Made by a program: the position numbers and the translations under genes | The notes under the pieces: generated by a model | Database searches by the model: none | Told to the model about the DNA's origin: nothing | What the model saw: only the letters and a program-made list of their open reading frames with translations | Shown here: piece by piece, positions 24,045 to 32,366 of the stretch | How positions within the stretch are numbered: the stretch's first letter is position 1 | Layout: every line of letters begins with the position of its first letter | Source: Defluviitaleaceae bacterium | GTDB lineage: Bacteria; Bacillota; Clostridia; Lachnospirales; WQUN01 | Assembly: GCA_009786535.1 (NCBI GenBank) | Contig: WQRX01000016.1 | Coordinates: 11,956 to 52,675 of the forward strand | Reading direction: 5' to 3' | DNA length: 40,720 nucleotides

Positions 24045-25185
24045 AATTGCTCCCTGTGCTTTTGATAAGTGCGACAAACATCACTGCCGTTAGCGCAAAA
24101 AACGCACCAAGGAACGGGGCAAAAAAGCCCGCACCCAACGCCCCCGCCAATACACCAAAAAGCGGCGGGACTATCGTTGCGCCCGTATAAGCCGAAGCCA
24201 TTTGCACACCCACCAACGCTTGGGAATTTTCTTCCCCAAAATGCGCAGGCGTTGCGTGCATAAGCGCGGGGAAAATGGGCGCATTCCCCAGCCCAATTAT
24301 CACAAGCCCCGCCAATGCCGCCCACCCGGGCGCAAACGGCACAAATACCGCAACAATGCCAACAAACGTAACCGCAAGCCCCAGCGTTACCATGCGCCTG
24401 TCGCCCAATTTATTGGAAACAAAACCCGCAGCAATACGCCCCGCCGTAATGCCAATGAAAAAAAACGAAGCAAACAACGCCGCAGAATTGGCAGAAACGC
24501 CGCGGTTATATACCAAATATGTAGCCGCCCACAGCATTGCCGTGCCTTCCATTGCGCAATAGGCAAAAAATGCAAGCATGACAAACTTTACGCCCTTAAT
24601 CTTTAGCACGCTCCCTATTGGCGTAGCTTTCGAGGTTTTTTTCTGCTCACCTTTCTTCCACAATTTCATAGTCATAACTACCGCAGCCAACACCACAACC
24701 AATGCCGCGCCCACGGCGGCAAATCCGTAGCCCCAATTCATACCCCGTACGAGGTAAAAGCCCATTACATACGGGCCAAGCATGGCGCCAAGCCCCCAAA
24801 AGCAATGCAGCCAATTCATATGACGCGAGGAATAATTGACCGCAATGTAGTTATTTATCACCGCGTCCACCGCGCCCGAACCAAGCCCCAAGGGCACCGC
24901 CCACAAGCACATCAACCAAAATGCCTGCGCGGCAGAAAATCCAAACAACCCAACGACCATAAATAAAACGCCCAGCGTTACCACGTAAGCCGGGCGCAAC
25001 ACACGCGTAAATTTATCCGCCATTAAGCTGGAAAATATCGTACCGCCCGAAATAACCATGGCGACAATACCCGCATACTGCACGGGCAAATCCAGCGCTG
25101 TTTGCATAGTGGGCCACGCTGCGCCAAGCAAAGCACTGGGCAAGCCCAAGCCGATAAACGCAAGGTATAATATAAGAAGCAACAC
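24031..25185 (-). CDS. Major facilitator superfamily transporter
   Basis: A 384-residue integral membrane protein with about twelve hydrophobic segments and a central basic loop (LWKKGEQKKTSKA, about 177-189) dividing two six-helix halves. MADKFTRVLRP after the second helix fits the MFS loop 2-3 motif. The overall shape (LGSGAVDAVINNYIAVNYSSRHMNWLHCFWGLGAMLGP) resembles the fucose-permease-like branch. The substrate is unknown, with a sugar or polyol the likeliest guess. The GTG start at 25185 shares its G with the TAG stop of the G1PDH gene, which argues for coupling. Confidence 0.85.
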   Translation of the reverse strand: MLLLILYLAFIGLGLPSALLGAAWPTMQTALDLPVQYAGIVAMVISGGTIFSSLMADKFTRVLRPAYVVTLGVLFMVVGLFGFSAAQAFWLMCLWAVPLGLGSGAVDAVINNYIAVNYSSRHMNWLHCFWGLGAMLGPYVMGFYLVRGMNWGYGFAAVGAALVVVLAAVVMTMKLWKKGEQKKTSKATPIGSVLKIKGVKFVMLAFFAYCAMEGTAMLWAATYLVYNRGVSANSAALFASFFFIGITAGRIAAGFVSNKLGDRRMVTLGLAVTFVGIVAVFVPFAPGWAALAGLVIIGLGNAPIFPALMHATPAHFGEENSQALVGVQMASAYTGATIVPPLFGVLAGALGAGFFAPFLGAFFALTAVMFVALIKSTGSNYERT

Positions 25186-26222
25186 TATAATTCACGCACC
25201 AATTCGTCATAAATTTGCTGCAAGCGGGGCACGGAAAGGTCTTGCGTGTTTAATTGTGTGTATCGGTTCTTCCGCATTTTCGGCGCTTTTTGCATACACA
25301 GTACAAAGCATTCGCGGGAAATGCCCAGCCGCGTTGGATTCAAATCCACTTCAAAGCGGCGCATGTAATCCAGCACCTCATTGTAGGGAACTTCTACCAG
25401 CTTTGCCACCGCAAGTGTGCCAAGCGCTACTTGAATACCGTGCAAGTTATGGGTTTCGCCATAATAGTCCAGCGCGTGGCTAAAGAGATGCTCACTTCCG
25501 CTAACGGGACGGCTGCTGCCCGCGTACCGCATCGCAATGCCCGACAATACGTGCGAATCCGCAAGCACACGAATAAAATCGGGCGTGATAGACGTAAACT
25601 TGGCGTTTAACAGCGCATCCAACGCCGCTTGTGAAAGCATAAACGCGTAGCCGTTCATATCGTCTTTTTGATTTTGCACCGCGTATTCCCAATCCATCAG
25701 CGCCATGTAATTGGAAATGGTATCGCCAATGCCCGCTTTAATGAGCGTTTGCGGGCTATTTAAAATCAATTGTAAATCAATAATAATTATTTTTGGAATG
25801 TCACAGGTAAGCGACATGGGCTTACCGTCGCGCCCCATAAGCACCGCAACGGGGGACGCAACCCCATCACTCGCCACCGTGGTGGGAATGGAAACAAAAG
25901 GACGTTTCGAAATATACGCCGCATACTTCGAAACGTCTAATACTTTACCGCCGCCCAAGCCCACAATGCAGTCAATGTCTTGTGCGATAATTTTTTCCGT
26001 AAAAGTCATGGAATACGCCAGCGTGTTGTCAGTGATAAGTTCCGTTATAATATTTGCGTCATCAAGTTCCTTCAACTGCTCGCGTACCCGCGCCCCGTAT
26101 AAGCGAAATACCACTTCGTCGGAGATGAAGAGAATCTTCCCGCGGATATTATTTTCGCTTAACACTGTAAAGATGTCGTTAATTGCATTTTCCTTAATTT
26201 TTAAAACGTGACTTAATTCCAT
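25185..26222 (-). CDS. egsA: sn-Glycerol-1-phosphate dehydrogenase (AraM/EgsA family)
   Basis: Reduces dihydroxyacetone phosphate to sn-glycerol-1-phosphate with NAD(P)H. This is the enantiomer used for archaeal lipids and, in Bacillus, for heptaprenylglycerol phosphate. The 345-residue product belongs to the iron-containing-alcohol-dehydrogenase-like superfamily. The nucleotide site is GLGGGKVLDVSKYAA, and SIPTTVASDGVASPVAVL is characteristic of G1PDH. Metal ligands are expected in KAGIGDTISN (Asp), EHLFSHALDYYG (His) and NLHGIQVALG (His). The frame runs 32 codons further upstream, but 26222 follows AAGGGA and the ATG overlaps the stop of the permease gene (TGATG). No PcrB partner is present here. 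3-dehydroquinate-synthase-like relatives are unlikely. Confidence 0.87.
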   Translation of the reverse strand: MELSHVLKIKENAINDIFTVLSENNIRGKILFISDEVVFRLYGARVREQLKELDDANIITELITDNTLAYSMTFTEKIIAQDIDCIVGLGGGKVLDVSKYAAYISKRPFVSIPTTVASDGVASPVAVLMGRDGKPMSLTCDIPKIIIIDLQLILNSPQTLIKAGIGDTISNYMALMDWEYAVQNQKDDMNGYAFMLSQAALDALLNAKFTSITPDFIRVLADSHVLSGIAMRYAGSSRPVSGSEHLFSHALDYYGETHNLHGIQVALGTLAVAKLVEVPYNEVLDYMRRFEVDLNPTRLGISRECFVLCMQKAPKMRKNRYTQLNTQDLSVPRLQQIYDELVREL

Positions 26223-26893
26223 CAAGAAAATTCCCTTCGCGTATAAAATCGTACAGACAAGCGAAAGGAAATATATACGATAACCGCAAGGACTGCAAGC
26301 ACAATGGCGATAACCCACGGTAAATTGCTTGGGGTGGTTACAAAATTAACCAACCGCACAAATAAATCGTAATTAAAATTAATAAGGAAAAACGACCCAA
26401 GCATGATTAAATAGAAGGGAATATAGGATATGGGCCCCGCCTTAATAATCGTAAATTTATAATAAAACGGAAGTAAAACCGATTGCATAAAAATACAAAT
26501 AACAAAATAAAGCAATAGCACATACAACGCGCCTTGCGCGCCCAGATAAATTTCAAATACCCACTCTACCCCCCAGCTAATACCCACCAGTAAAAGGCTA
26601 AGCAAAGTTGTGCATACAATAATAAACCCCGCGTAACAATAGCGCCCAATAACCATGGTTTTTCTTTTAATGTTAAGGGTAGTATAAAGCACATCCATTT
26701 TAGCGGGTTCCCCAAGGGAAAAAGGCAGCGCAACAAAGCCGTCCATAATCATCATTATCACAAAAACAGGTACAATCATGTTGCGGGTAAAGCCAAATAC
26801 CAGCCCAATTATCGTAAACTGTATAAGCATAGCCACCCAATTAAAGCCGGGCCGCGCGGTATATAAATCCAATTTAATAATATTTTTAATCAT
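26222..26893 (-). CDS. ABC-2-type transporter permease
   Basis: A 223-residue membrane protein with six hydrophobic segments. The conserved stretch MDGFVALPFSLGEPAKMDVLYTTLNIKRKTMVIGRY after the second helix is typical of the small ABC-2 permeases found with GntR regulators in Firmicutes. It overlaps the ATPase gene by 8 bases upstream and the G1PDH gene by 1 base downstream. It pairs with the ATPase at 26886-27767. The direction is presumably export, but the substrate is unknown. Confidence 0.83.
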   Translation of the reverse strand: MIKNIIKLDLYTARPGFNWVAMLIQFTIIGLVFGFTRNMIVPVFVIMMIMDGFVALPFSLGEPAKMDVLYTTLNIKRKTMVIGRYCYAGFIIVCTTLLSLLLVGISWGVEWVFEIYLGAQGALYVLLLYFVICIFMQSVLLPFYYKFTIIKAGPISYIPFYLIMLGSFFLINFNYDLFVRLVNFVTTPSNLPWVIAIVLAVLAVIVYISFRLSVRFYTRREFS

Positions 26894-27767
26894 TTTTTTG
26901 CACCCCTTTCTTTGATTCGCGATTTAAGAAAACAATAATTTCTTCCAAGCTGGCGGGCTCGGCCAGCAAGGTTTGGGGCAACTTGGAAAGGTGAATGTTT
27001 TCCACCAACCCTTCAAAGCCACTGCTGTGCTTCCTGCGCCCCAGAATTAGGGGTTGCAACCCATCCGTAAGTTCCCCCACCCCACCTGCAATGCGGGAAT
27101 ATTTTTCCACCAGCACATCCTTTGTGCCTGTGTAATGCACACGCCCGTTCAGTATCATGGTTACATAATCGGCGATTTTTTCCAAGTCACTGGTAATGTG
27201 GGTGGAAAATAACACACTGCGTTGCCCGTCCTCCACAAATTCTTGTAACAGCTCGCATATTTCGTCCCGGGCTACGGGATCCAGTCCGCTGGTGGGTTCG
27301 TCCAAGATAAGCAGCTGCGCGTTGTGAGACAGGGCAATGGCGATTTGCAATTTTACCTGCATCCCGCGGGAAAGCTGCTCCACCGTTTTCTTCGCATCCA
27401 GTTCAAAATCCTTTAAACACGCGGCAAAACGCACTTTATCCCACCCCGCATAAAAGGGCGAGAGGGCTTTTTCCACCTGCCTAACCGTCCATTGTATGGG
27501 AAAGTGGGGCTTATCCAGTACCACGCCAATATCCTTGTTTTCTACGATGTTGACAGTGCCCGCATCAGCGCGCTTTATGTTAAGCATTACTTGAATTACC
27601 GTGGTTTTCCCCGCCCCGTTAGGACCAATAAAACCCATGATGTACCCCTTGGGAACGGTAAAGGTCACATCGCGCACGGCAAAGGCGTCGGTGATTTTCT
27701 TTTTCCTGTTCTCGCGTGTTAGGGAATAGTCCTTCGTAAGTCCTGTTACTTCAATGAGATTCGTCAT
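26886..27767 (-). CDS. ABC transporter ATP-binding protein
   Basis: A 293-residue ATPase. The Walker A is GPNGAGKTT (about residues 49-57), the signature is LSRGMQVKLQIA, and the Walker B is LLILDEPTSGLDP followed by a switch His in FSTHITSDLEKI. The domain order matches exporter ATPases such as YtrB or CcmA. About 70 C-terminal residues after the ATPase core are variable. The start at 27767 is chosen from GGAGGG 6 nt upstream. It overlaps the end of gntR by 17 bases. Confidence 0.92.
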   Translation of the reverse strand: MTNLIEVTGLTKDYSLTRENRKKKITDAFAVRDVTFTVPKGYIMGFIGPNGAGKTTVIQVMLNIKRADAGTVNIVENKDIGVVLDKPHFPIQWTVRQVEKALSPFYAGWDKVRFAACLKDFELDAKKTVEQLSRGMQVKLQIAIALSHNAQLLILDEPTSGLDPVARDEICELLQEFVEDGQRSVLFSTHITSDLEKIADYVTMILNGRVHYTGTKDVLVEKYSRIAGGVGELTDGLQPLILGRRKHSSGFEGLVENIHLSKLPQTLLAEPASLEEIIVFLNRESKKGVQKND

Positions 27768-28140
27768 CTTCAACCCTCCATAGCAAATCTAGCCGTTCTG
27801 TTACTTCTTCCTTGCCAATGCCCTCTGCCTTTGCCGCCGCTATCGCCGCAGAAAGCCCTTCCTCAATTTTGTGCAGGGCATTTTCCTTCGCAAGCTCCTT
27901 GTTTCTGGGAAGGACAAAGCAACCCCTGCCCTGCACCGTTACCACAAAACCTTCCGCATCCAAGTCGCTGTACGCGCGGGTGGTGGTAATCACGCTTACC
28001 TTCAAATCCCGTGCAAGCTGCCGCACCGAGGGCAGGATATCGTCCTCTTTTAACTCGCCGGAGAATATCGCCGCCTTCACCTGCTCTTTAATCTGCTCGT
28101 AAATCGCAACACCCGACCGATTAGAAATTGCAATACGCAA
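27751..28140 (-). CDS. GntR-family regulator (YtrA subfamily)
   Basis: A 129-residue regulator. The N-terminal winged helix (about 1-75) shows AIYEQIKEQVKAAIFSGELKEDDILPSVRQLARDL and TTTRAYSDLDAEGFVVTVQGRGCFV, which is standard GntR. The short helical tail (about 80-129) fits the YtrA subfamily, which regulates ABC exporters. The best start is TTG 28140 (AGGTGA 5 nt upstream). The frame extends to 28197, but that would begin inside the promoter. As first gene of a six-gene operon with a dyad over its promoter, it is probably autoregulatory. The effector is unknown. Confidence 0.87.
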   Translation of the reverse strand: MRIAISNRSGVAIYEQIKEQVKAAIFSGELKEDDILPSVRQLARDLKVSVITTTRAYSDLDAEGFVVTVQGRGCFVLPRNKELAKENALHKIEEGLSAAIAAAKAEGIGKEEVTERLDLLWRVEDDESH

Positions 28141-28162
28141 AAAATCACCTGCCTTGACAAAA

Positions 28163-28191
28163 AATATATGCAGTATATACAGAGATGTCAA
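28163..28191 (-). promoter_or_regulatory. Promoter and probable operator of the gntR operon
   Basis: On the minus strand TTGACA (28191-28186) and TATATT (28168-28163) are spaced by exactly 17 bp. The spacer and -10 hold an A+T-rich dyad (GTATATAC and GCATATAT) fitting a GntR-type operator. A repressor bound there would block RNA polymerase. Confidence 0.7.
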
Positions 28192-28268
28192 TAGCAAAGG
28201 ACGTGAATTAAATGAACAGTTAAATTCGAGAGGAATTTAGACGATATGCACGTGAAGGAGTGGGAAAA

Positions 28269-29324
28269 ATGGTTAATGGTATAAACTCGTCAATCCAATC
28301 ACCCCAAGGCGTAACACCAAAGCTTTTTAGCAACCGCCCAATCAGAGGCCAGGGGTTAGTTACGAATGTGCCTACGCCGAACGTGATTGAGGGCGTAACG
28401 GTAGATATTAGCAGCGTAGGACGTGCAAAAGCACAGCGCTTATTTGAACAAATGCAGACAGGTAGCGCTGAATTAAGCACGATGCGCGGTCAACCTGCGG
28501 GAGAATATAATGGTGGCGTTGAGCTGTTTTTTGACAGTTTTAGCAATGTGTCACGCGAAGCATGGGCAGGGCTTGGCTGGGGTGTTCATTACAACGTAAC
28601 AGAAGGGACATGGATTGGACCGGGCGATTTTGGCAATTGGTTTGCCGCAAGTGGATCATCTTCGGCAGAGCTTGTCGTTGTCGCAGAAACGGCTTATCGA
28701 CTAATCGGTGCATACCAGTCGGGCAACAAAATTTTCGATTTTGATGGAAGCGACTCTCATAATTTTGCGGCGTTAGCGAACAGCTACGCCCAAATGCGGG
28801 CCTCATTCATCGAGCAGTTTTCCGGCGAAGAACTGGAAAACCAATTGAATATACTTTCCAAGGCTTTTGAACTTTCCGTAATTTCAATGGCTAACACCCG
28901 TGCCTTTCAAACTGAGATGTCTCTTTCAAATGAACATATAAACATTGTAACGCATAATCATCTGCTGGCGCAGGGAATGAACTCGCCGCATTTCAATGGC
29001 GGTCCTATTGATGAATTTAGCCGTATCAGTGACGCAATCGCCGAAAATGTTAGAAATGCCGTAAGCCACTTCGCACATTTATCGAGGCAATTTGTTCTTG
29101 AAAACGGTACGATTCACACAGAGCAGGATATGGCAATTCTTGAGGCGTTTTTACAGAGCGCGCAACCCCCCGCAGGTCAGCTTTCTTTTAGCGGACTGAA
29201 CACCCTGCGCGAAATATTACATTGGCGTTCTACGGATAACCCAGCTAACGACTTTACCCCTGTTAAACATCGGAACGCGCCTATTTTTGACGAATTGTTT
29301 CGTGCGTTTCCGAATTTTGGGTAA
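28269..29324 (+). CDS. Hypothetical protein
   Basis: A 351-residue protein that I cannot assign. The start at ATG 28269 has GAAGGAG 9-10 nt upstream. An in-frame GTG at 28260 overlaps that site. The first 45 residues are low in charge and rich in Asn, Gln, Pro and Val, followed by GVTVDISSVGRAKAQRLFEQMQTG. This pattern recalls the N-terminal segment of small secreted or flagellum-associated proteins in Clostridia. A globular region (about 85-350) is rich in Phe, Asn and Ala with no membrane helix or clear signal peptide. It is divergently transcribed from the gntR operon, about 130 bases away. Function unknown. Confidence 0.65.
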   Translation: MVNGINSSIQSPQGVTPKLFSNRPIRGQGLVTNVPTPNVIEGVTVDISSVGRAKAQRLFEQMQTGSAELSTMRGQPAGEYNGGVELFFDSFSNVSREAWAGLGWGVHYNVTEGTWIGPGDFGNWFAASGSSSAELVVVAETAYRLIGAYQSGNKIFDFDGSDSHNFAALANSYAQMRASFIEQFSGEELENQLNILSKAFELSVISMANTRAFQTEMSLSNEHINIVTHNHLLAQGMNSPHFNGGPIDEFSRISDAIAENVRNAVSHFAHLSRQFVLENGTIHTEQDMAILEAFLQSAQPPAGQLSFSGLNTLREILHWRSTDNPANDFTPVKHRNAPIFDELFRAFPNFG

Positions 29325-29548
29325 CGTGTTGTGAGAATACAGCACCCGCGCACAACGGGTCATAAAAATATGTAACCGCGCGGCGGGCATGTAAAGTTAA
29401 ACCACGCCGCACGGTGGGTGTTGTTACAGTTGTTTTGCTTGTTATTGCCATGTTGCACACGTTGGGCAAGCATCCATTTCTTCATTTCATTACACGCCGT
29501 ACGGGGCAACCATAGTTGGCTGCGGAAAACCCGTGCAATTAATGATAG

Positions 29549-29706
29549 ATGCTTTACCTTCCCGCGTTGGATAATTATATTCTGTTTTTGAAAGAAGCAA
29601 ACTTCACAAGCGCCGCCGCGCGCTTACATATAGCGGTACTTGCCGGGTTTTAACAATCCCAAAACATAATTAGCCAATACAAATTCCGAAAAATTTGTAC
29701 AAAGTA
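29549..29706 (+). pseudogene. LysR-type regulator remnant
   Basis: The frame from ATG 29549 reads LDNYILFLKEANFTSAAARLHIA, the first two helices of a LysR DNA-binding domain, then hits a stop at 29651-29653. A shifted frame just beyond reads SQNIISQYKFRKI, matching the S-Q-x-x-(L/I)-S-x-x-(I/Y) recognition helix that should follow. Nothing of the effector domain remains. It is a dead fragment. Confidence 0.6.
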
Positions 29707-29894
29707 AGCCGCCGGGGAATCAGTCCGTGCAAAGGGCAAGCACTGTAGATAAACGCAGGGACGTGGCTAACGTTTGTCGCTAGAGCTGTGATGCACTTTT
29801 CAGGCATGTGCCCGTTGGCTTGTACACAGTATAAACGAAACATACGGACATTTTCTAAGATTTTGGCAATTTTTTTTTTGGATTGTGGTAGGTA

Positions 29895-29923
29895 TTGTAC
29901 ACATCAAAAAAATCTCCTATAAT
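29895..29923 (+). promoter_or_regulatory. Promoter of the 29967 - nth - ATP-grasp operon
   Basis: TTGTAC (29895-29900) and TATAAT (29918-29923) are spaced by 17 bp. The predicted start near 29931 leaves a 36-nt leader with GGGGGAA ahead of ATG 29967. Confidence 0.7.
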
Positions 29924-29966
29924 AGCGGGAAGCAGTCAACCATTTTACATGCATGGGGGAATAAAC

Positions 29967-30830
29967 ATGGAAGACAACGGCGCCGGCATGTCAACGGGTA
30001 AGTCGATAGCATTATTTTTGTTTGTTTTGGTGGGCGGTGCGGTGCTGGTAAGCGTTGCGCTGTATTTTGTGCTTTCCAACTTTCGCCCAACAGATGATTA
30101 CGGTCCGCTGGTAGGGCGGTGGGAAGCAGCCCCAATCTATGAAGACGACGACTCATTTCTGGTATTCGAATTTTCGGGGGACGGGCTGTGGAGTTTGTCG
30201 TTTAATAATGAAAACGGGGGCGACGTTGCCGCCTATGGGCGCTATGTTTTCTCCCACGATACGGTGGTGCTGCGCTACAACAACGGGCGGATAGAAATTT
30301 TTGACAATGTGCGCTTCCGTGAAGATTATATGTACATTTGGGGCGACGAGCGCCCCCCTTTCCGCCGCGTTTCAAATAACACGTATATCTCTGTCGCCGC
30401 GCTCCTGCACGACCCCGATTACGACCCCTTCGCAATTGACGACGACGAACCCGCCCCGGAGATTACAGAACCCGCCGACTATCTCTTCTTCACCGTTTAT
30501 GATATGAATATCCGCTTCCGCGAAGTCAATGATTTGTGGAACGAACTGCACTACAGCCTTACGCTGCACGCAAGTCTTGATGTGCCCAACCGCGTAGATA
30601 TCGACATTAACTTGTACGATGAAACAGGGCGATTCCTGTATACCTTGCCATTGGAAAACAGCATACACCGTGGGTCCAGGGCGGCGGCAAATACCGGCAA
30701 CCGCTTGTTTGAAGCGGAAATGGGCGTACCCGCATACGGCACGATTATTATCCGCGGGCGCGATGTGGACGAGGCAGTTATCCCCTTCACTTTTTACGAA
30801 GGGCGCGCCGTTTTGAATGAACAAGAATAA
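29967..30830 (+). CDS. Membrane-anchored protein with an extracytoplasmic beta domain
   Basis: A 287-residue protein of unknown function. The start at 29967 fits GGGGGAA 6 nt upstream and the promoter at 29895-29923. Earlier in-frame starts would lie upstream of the transcript. One N-terminal membrane segment (about 13-37, SIALFLFVLVGGAVLVSVALYF) is an uncleaved anchor or signal. Residues about 45-130 (LVGRWEAAPI, FEFSGDGLWSLSFNN, YGRYVFSHDTVVLRYNNG) look like a small lipocalin-like beta module as in several Firmicute surface proteins. Another beta-rich region (about 165-280) follows an acidic linker. The stop overlaps nth by 14 bases. Confidence 0.72.
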   Translation: MEDNGAGMSTGKSIALFLFVLVGGAVLVSVALYFVLSNFRPTDDYGPLVGRWEAAPIYEDDDSFLVFEFSGDGLWSLSFNNENGGDVAAYGRYVFSHDTVVLRYNNGRIEIFDNVRFREDYMYIWGDERPPFRRVSNNTYISVAALLHDPDYDPFAIDDDEPAPEITEPADYLFFTVYDMNIRFREVNDLWNELHYSLTLHASLDVPNRVDIDINLYDETGRFLYTLPLENSIHRGSRAAANTGNRLFEAEMGVPAYGTIIIRGRDVDEAVIPFTFYEGRAVLNEQE

Positions 30831-31452
30831 AATCCGCCGCATTCTTAGTGAATTAGATGCACTGTACCCGTGGGACGGGCGGTGTTTTCTTGAATATGAA
30901 GCCCCGTGGCACTTGCTTTTCGCCACCATTTTGTCGGCACAATGCACCGACGAAAGGGTGAATCAAGTGACGCGGGGGCTTTTTATGCGCTTTCCCACAT
31001 TAGAGGATTTTGCACAGGCAGATATCCATGACTTGGAGGAAGCGGTACGCCCAACGGGTTTTTATCATGTAAAGGCGCGTAGTCTGCAAAGCACAGCAAG
31101 GATATTGCTGGAAAAGCACGGCGGCATTTTACCCAGCGATATAGAAGCCCTTACCGCACTGTCAGGCGTTGGGCGCAAAACGGCAAATGTAGTACGCGGG
31201 CATATTTTTAATTTACCCAGCGTTACGGTGGATACTCACGTAAAACGCGTTTCCCACCGGCTGGGCTTGACCGATGAAGTTGACCCCGTTAAAATTGAGT
31301 TCTCGCTTATGCGAAATTTGCCGAAAAAGCACTGGATACGCATTAATCAGCAATTAATTTCCCACGGGCGGGCGGTGTGCAAGTCTCAACGCCCGCGTTG
31401 CGGGGAATGCACGCTATATAAGGACTGCGAAAGGTCGGTATACGATGTCTAA
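30817..31452 (+). CDS. nth: Endonuclease III
   Basis: DNA glycosylase/AP lyase that removes oxidised pyrimidines in base-excision repair. The 211-residue product has the helix-hairpin-helix LSGVGRKTANVV with catalytic Lys121, the catalytic Asp139 in VTVDTHVKRVSHRL, and the [4Fe-4S] loop C-x6-C-x2-C-x5-C (CKSQRPRCGECTLYKDC) at the end. Length is standard. The ATG lies 14 bases inside the previous gene and has little Shine-Dalgarno sequence, so translation is probably coupled. It overlaps the ATP-grasp gene by 8 bases. Confidence 0.96.
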   Translation: MNKNKIRRILSELDALYPWDGRCFLEYEAPWHLLFATILSAQCTDERVNQVTRGLFMRFPTLEDFAQADIHDLEEAVRPTGFYHVKARSLQSTARILLEKHGGILPSDIEALTALSGVGRKTANVVRGHIFNLPSVTVDTHVKRVSHRLGLTDEVDPVKIEFSLMRNLPKKHWIRINQQLISHGRAVCKSQRPRCGECTLYKDCERSVYDV

Positions 31453-32278
31453 TACCAACAAATTTATCACCGAAATTTGCGCCGAGCAAGGCATTACCTG
31501 CCTTTCGCTTTCGGGCGGGTACATATTACGCATGACGCGCGACGGGCAAACCCGCCACGTATACGGCAATTATTGGGATTTAAACAGCGCCGCCGCCGAC
31601 CGTTTGGCGTGTGATAAATGCGGGTGCTACGCGCTTTTAAACGCATCGGGCGTACCTGCAATAGAGCATACACTTATTTATAATGCGGCAAAGCGCGCGG
31701 CATACACCCCCGAGGAAGGCTCGTTCCTGTTCGCGCTGGATTATTTGAAGAAGCACAACAACCGCGTGGTGGTTAAGCCCAACCAAGGCACACAAGGGCG
31801 CGATGTGTTTTACTGCGATTCGCCCCTGTCGCTGGAGCAGGCATTGCTTACGGTTTTTGCCGCCGACCCCGACGCGGTGCTTTCTCCATATATGGAAATT
31901 GGGACGGAATACCGCGTATTTTACCTGGGCGGCAAGGCACATTTTATGTATGGCAAGGCACGGGGCGATTCTTGGAAGCATAACCTCGCATCGGGCGCTA
32001 CGGCGTTTGAATTTAAGGATGCCGAGTTAGAGGACCGCCTTTCTAAGCTGGCATTACGTGCCGCACAGGCGATTGGCATTACCTTCGCAAGCATAGACAT
32101 TGCAGAATTTACGGACGGCTCACTTGCGATTATGGAAATAAATTCGGGCGTGATGGCAAACCGCTTGGTAGAGCAATTGCCTCACCTTCGCCCAATGATT
32201 AAAGCCCTGTTTGCCGAAGCCATTGAACGCTTGTTTAAACCCAAGCGCATTGCGGGCGCAGTAGGTTTGCAGGTATAG
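31445..32278 (+). CDS. ATP-grasp enzyme, RimK/YheC-like
   Basis: A 277-residue protein of the ATP-grasp superfamily, which joins a carboxylate to an amine or thiol through an acyl-phosphate. The nucleotide-binding lysine and glycine loop are in VVVKPNQGTQGRDVFYC (about 110-126). EYRVFYLGGKAHFMYGKARGD (about 158-178) and WKHNLASGA carry the second lysine and substrate contacts. ASIDIAEFTDGSLAIMEINSG (about 219-239) holds the Mg-binding Asp/Glu/Asn set. The N-terminal part is short. Substrate unknown. YheC/YheD proteins of spores are ATP-grasp relatives, but the match is only general. It is the last gene before a terminator. Confidence 0.8.
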   Translation: MSNTNKFITEICAEQGITCLSLSGGYILRMTRDGQTRHVYGNYWDLNSAAADRLACDKCGCYALLNASGVPAIEHTLIYNAAKRAAYTPEEGSFLFALDYLKKHNNRVVVKPNQGTQGRDVFYCDSPLSLEQALLTVFAADPDAVLSPYMEIGTEYRVFYLGGKAHFMYGKARGDSWKHNLASGATAFEFKDAELEDRLSKLALRAAQAIGITFASIDIAEFTDGSLAIMEINSGVMANRLVEQLPHLRPMIKALFAEAIERLFKPKRIAGAVGLQV

Positions 32279-32328
32279 CGAATACCTTCGCGATATAGCG
32301 GACACTTTCGAGGTATAGCACATTTTTT

Positions 32329-32366
32329 TGCCCCCTTCATACAATAAAACATGAGGGGGCATTTTT
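32329..32366 (+). terminator. Terminator of the nth operon, directly abutting a small ORF
   Basis: TGCCCCCTTCAT (32329-32340) pairs with ATGAGGGGGCA (32351-32361), with one bulge, followed by TTTTT (32362-32366). The 3' arm also contains GAGGGGG, the only ribosome binding site for the small gene starting at 32367. The hairpin could therefore hide that site. Confidence 0.78.

Larger units (their letters stand above)
29325..29966. other. Gene-poor stretch with decayed sequence
   Basis: About 640 bases without an intact gene. It contains a LysR-type regulator remnant (29549-29706), a GC-rich stretch that can fold (about 29720-29830) followed by a T-run at about 29870-29880, and the promoter of the next operon (29895-29923). 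The first 200 bases hold nothing I can interpret. Confidence 0.5.

Noticed and set aside
29710..29880. Cobalamin, glycine, THF or other classical riboswitch
   Set aside because: Conserved cores do not match. Only a partial, altered GEMM-I similarity remains, reported as a low-confidence finding.
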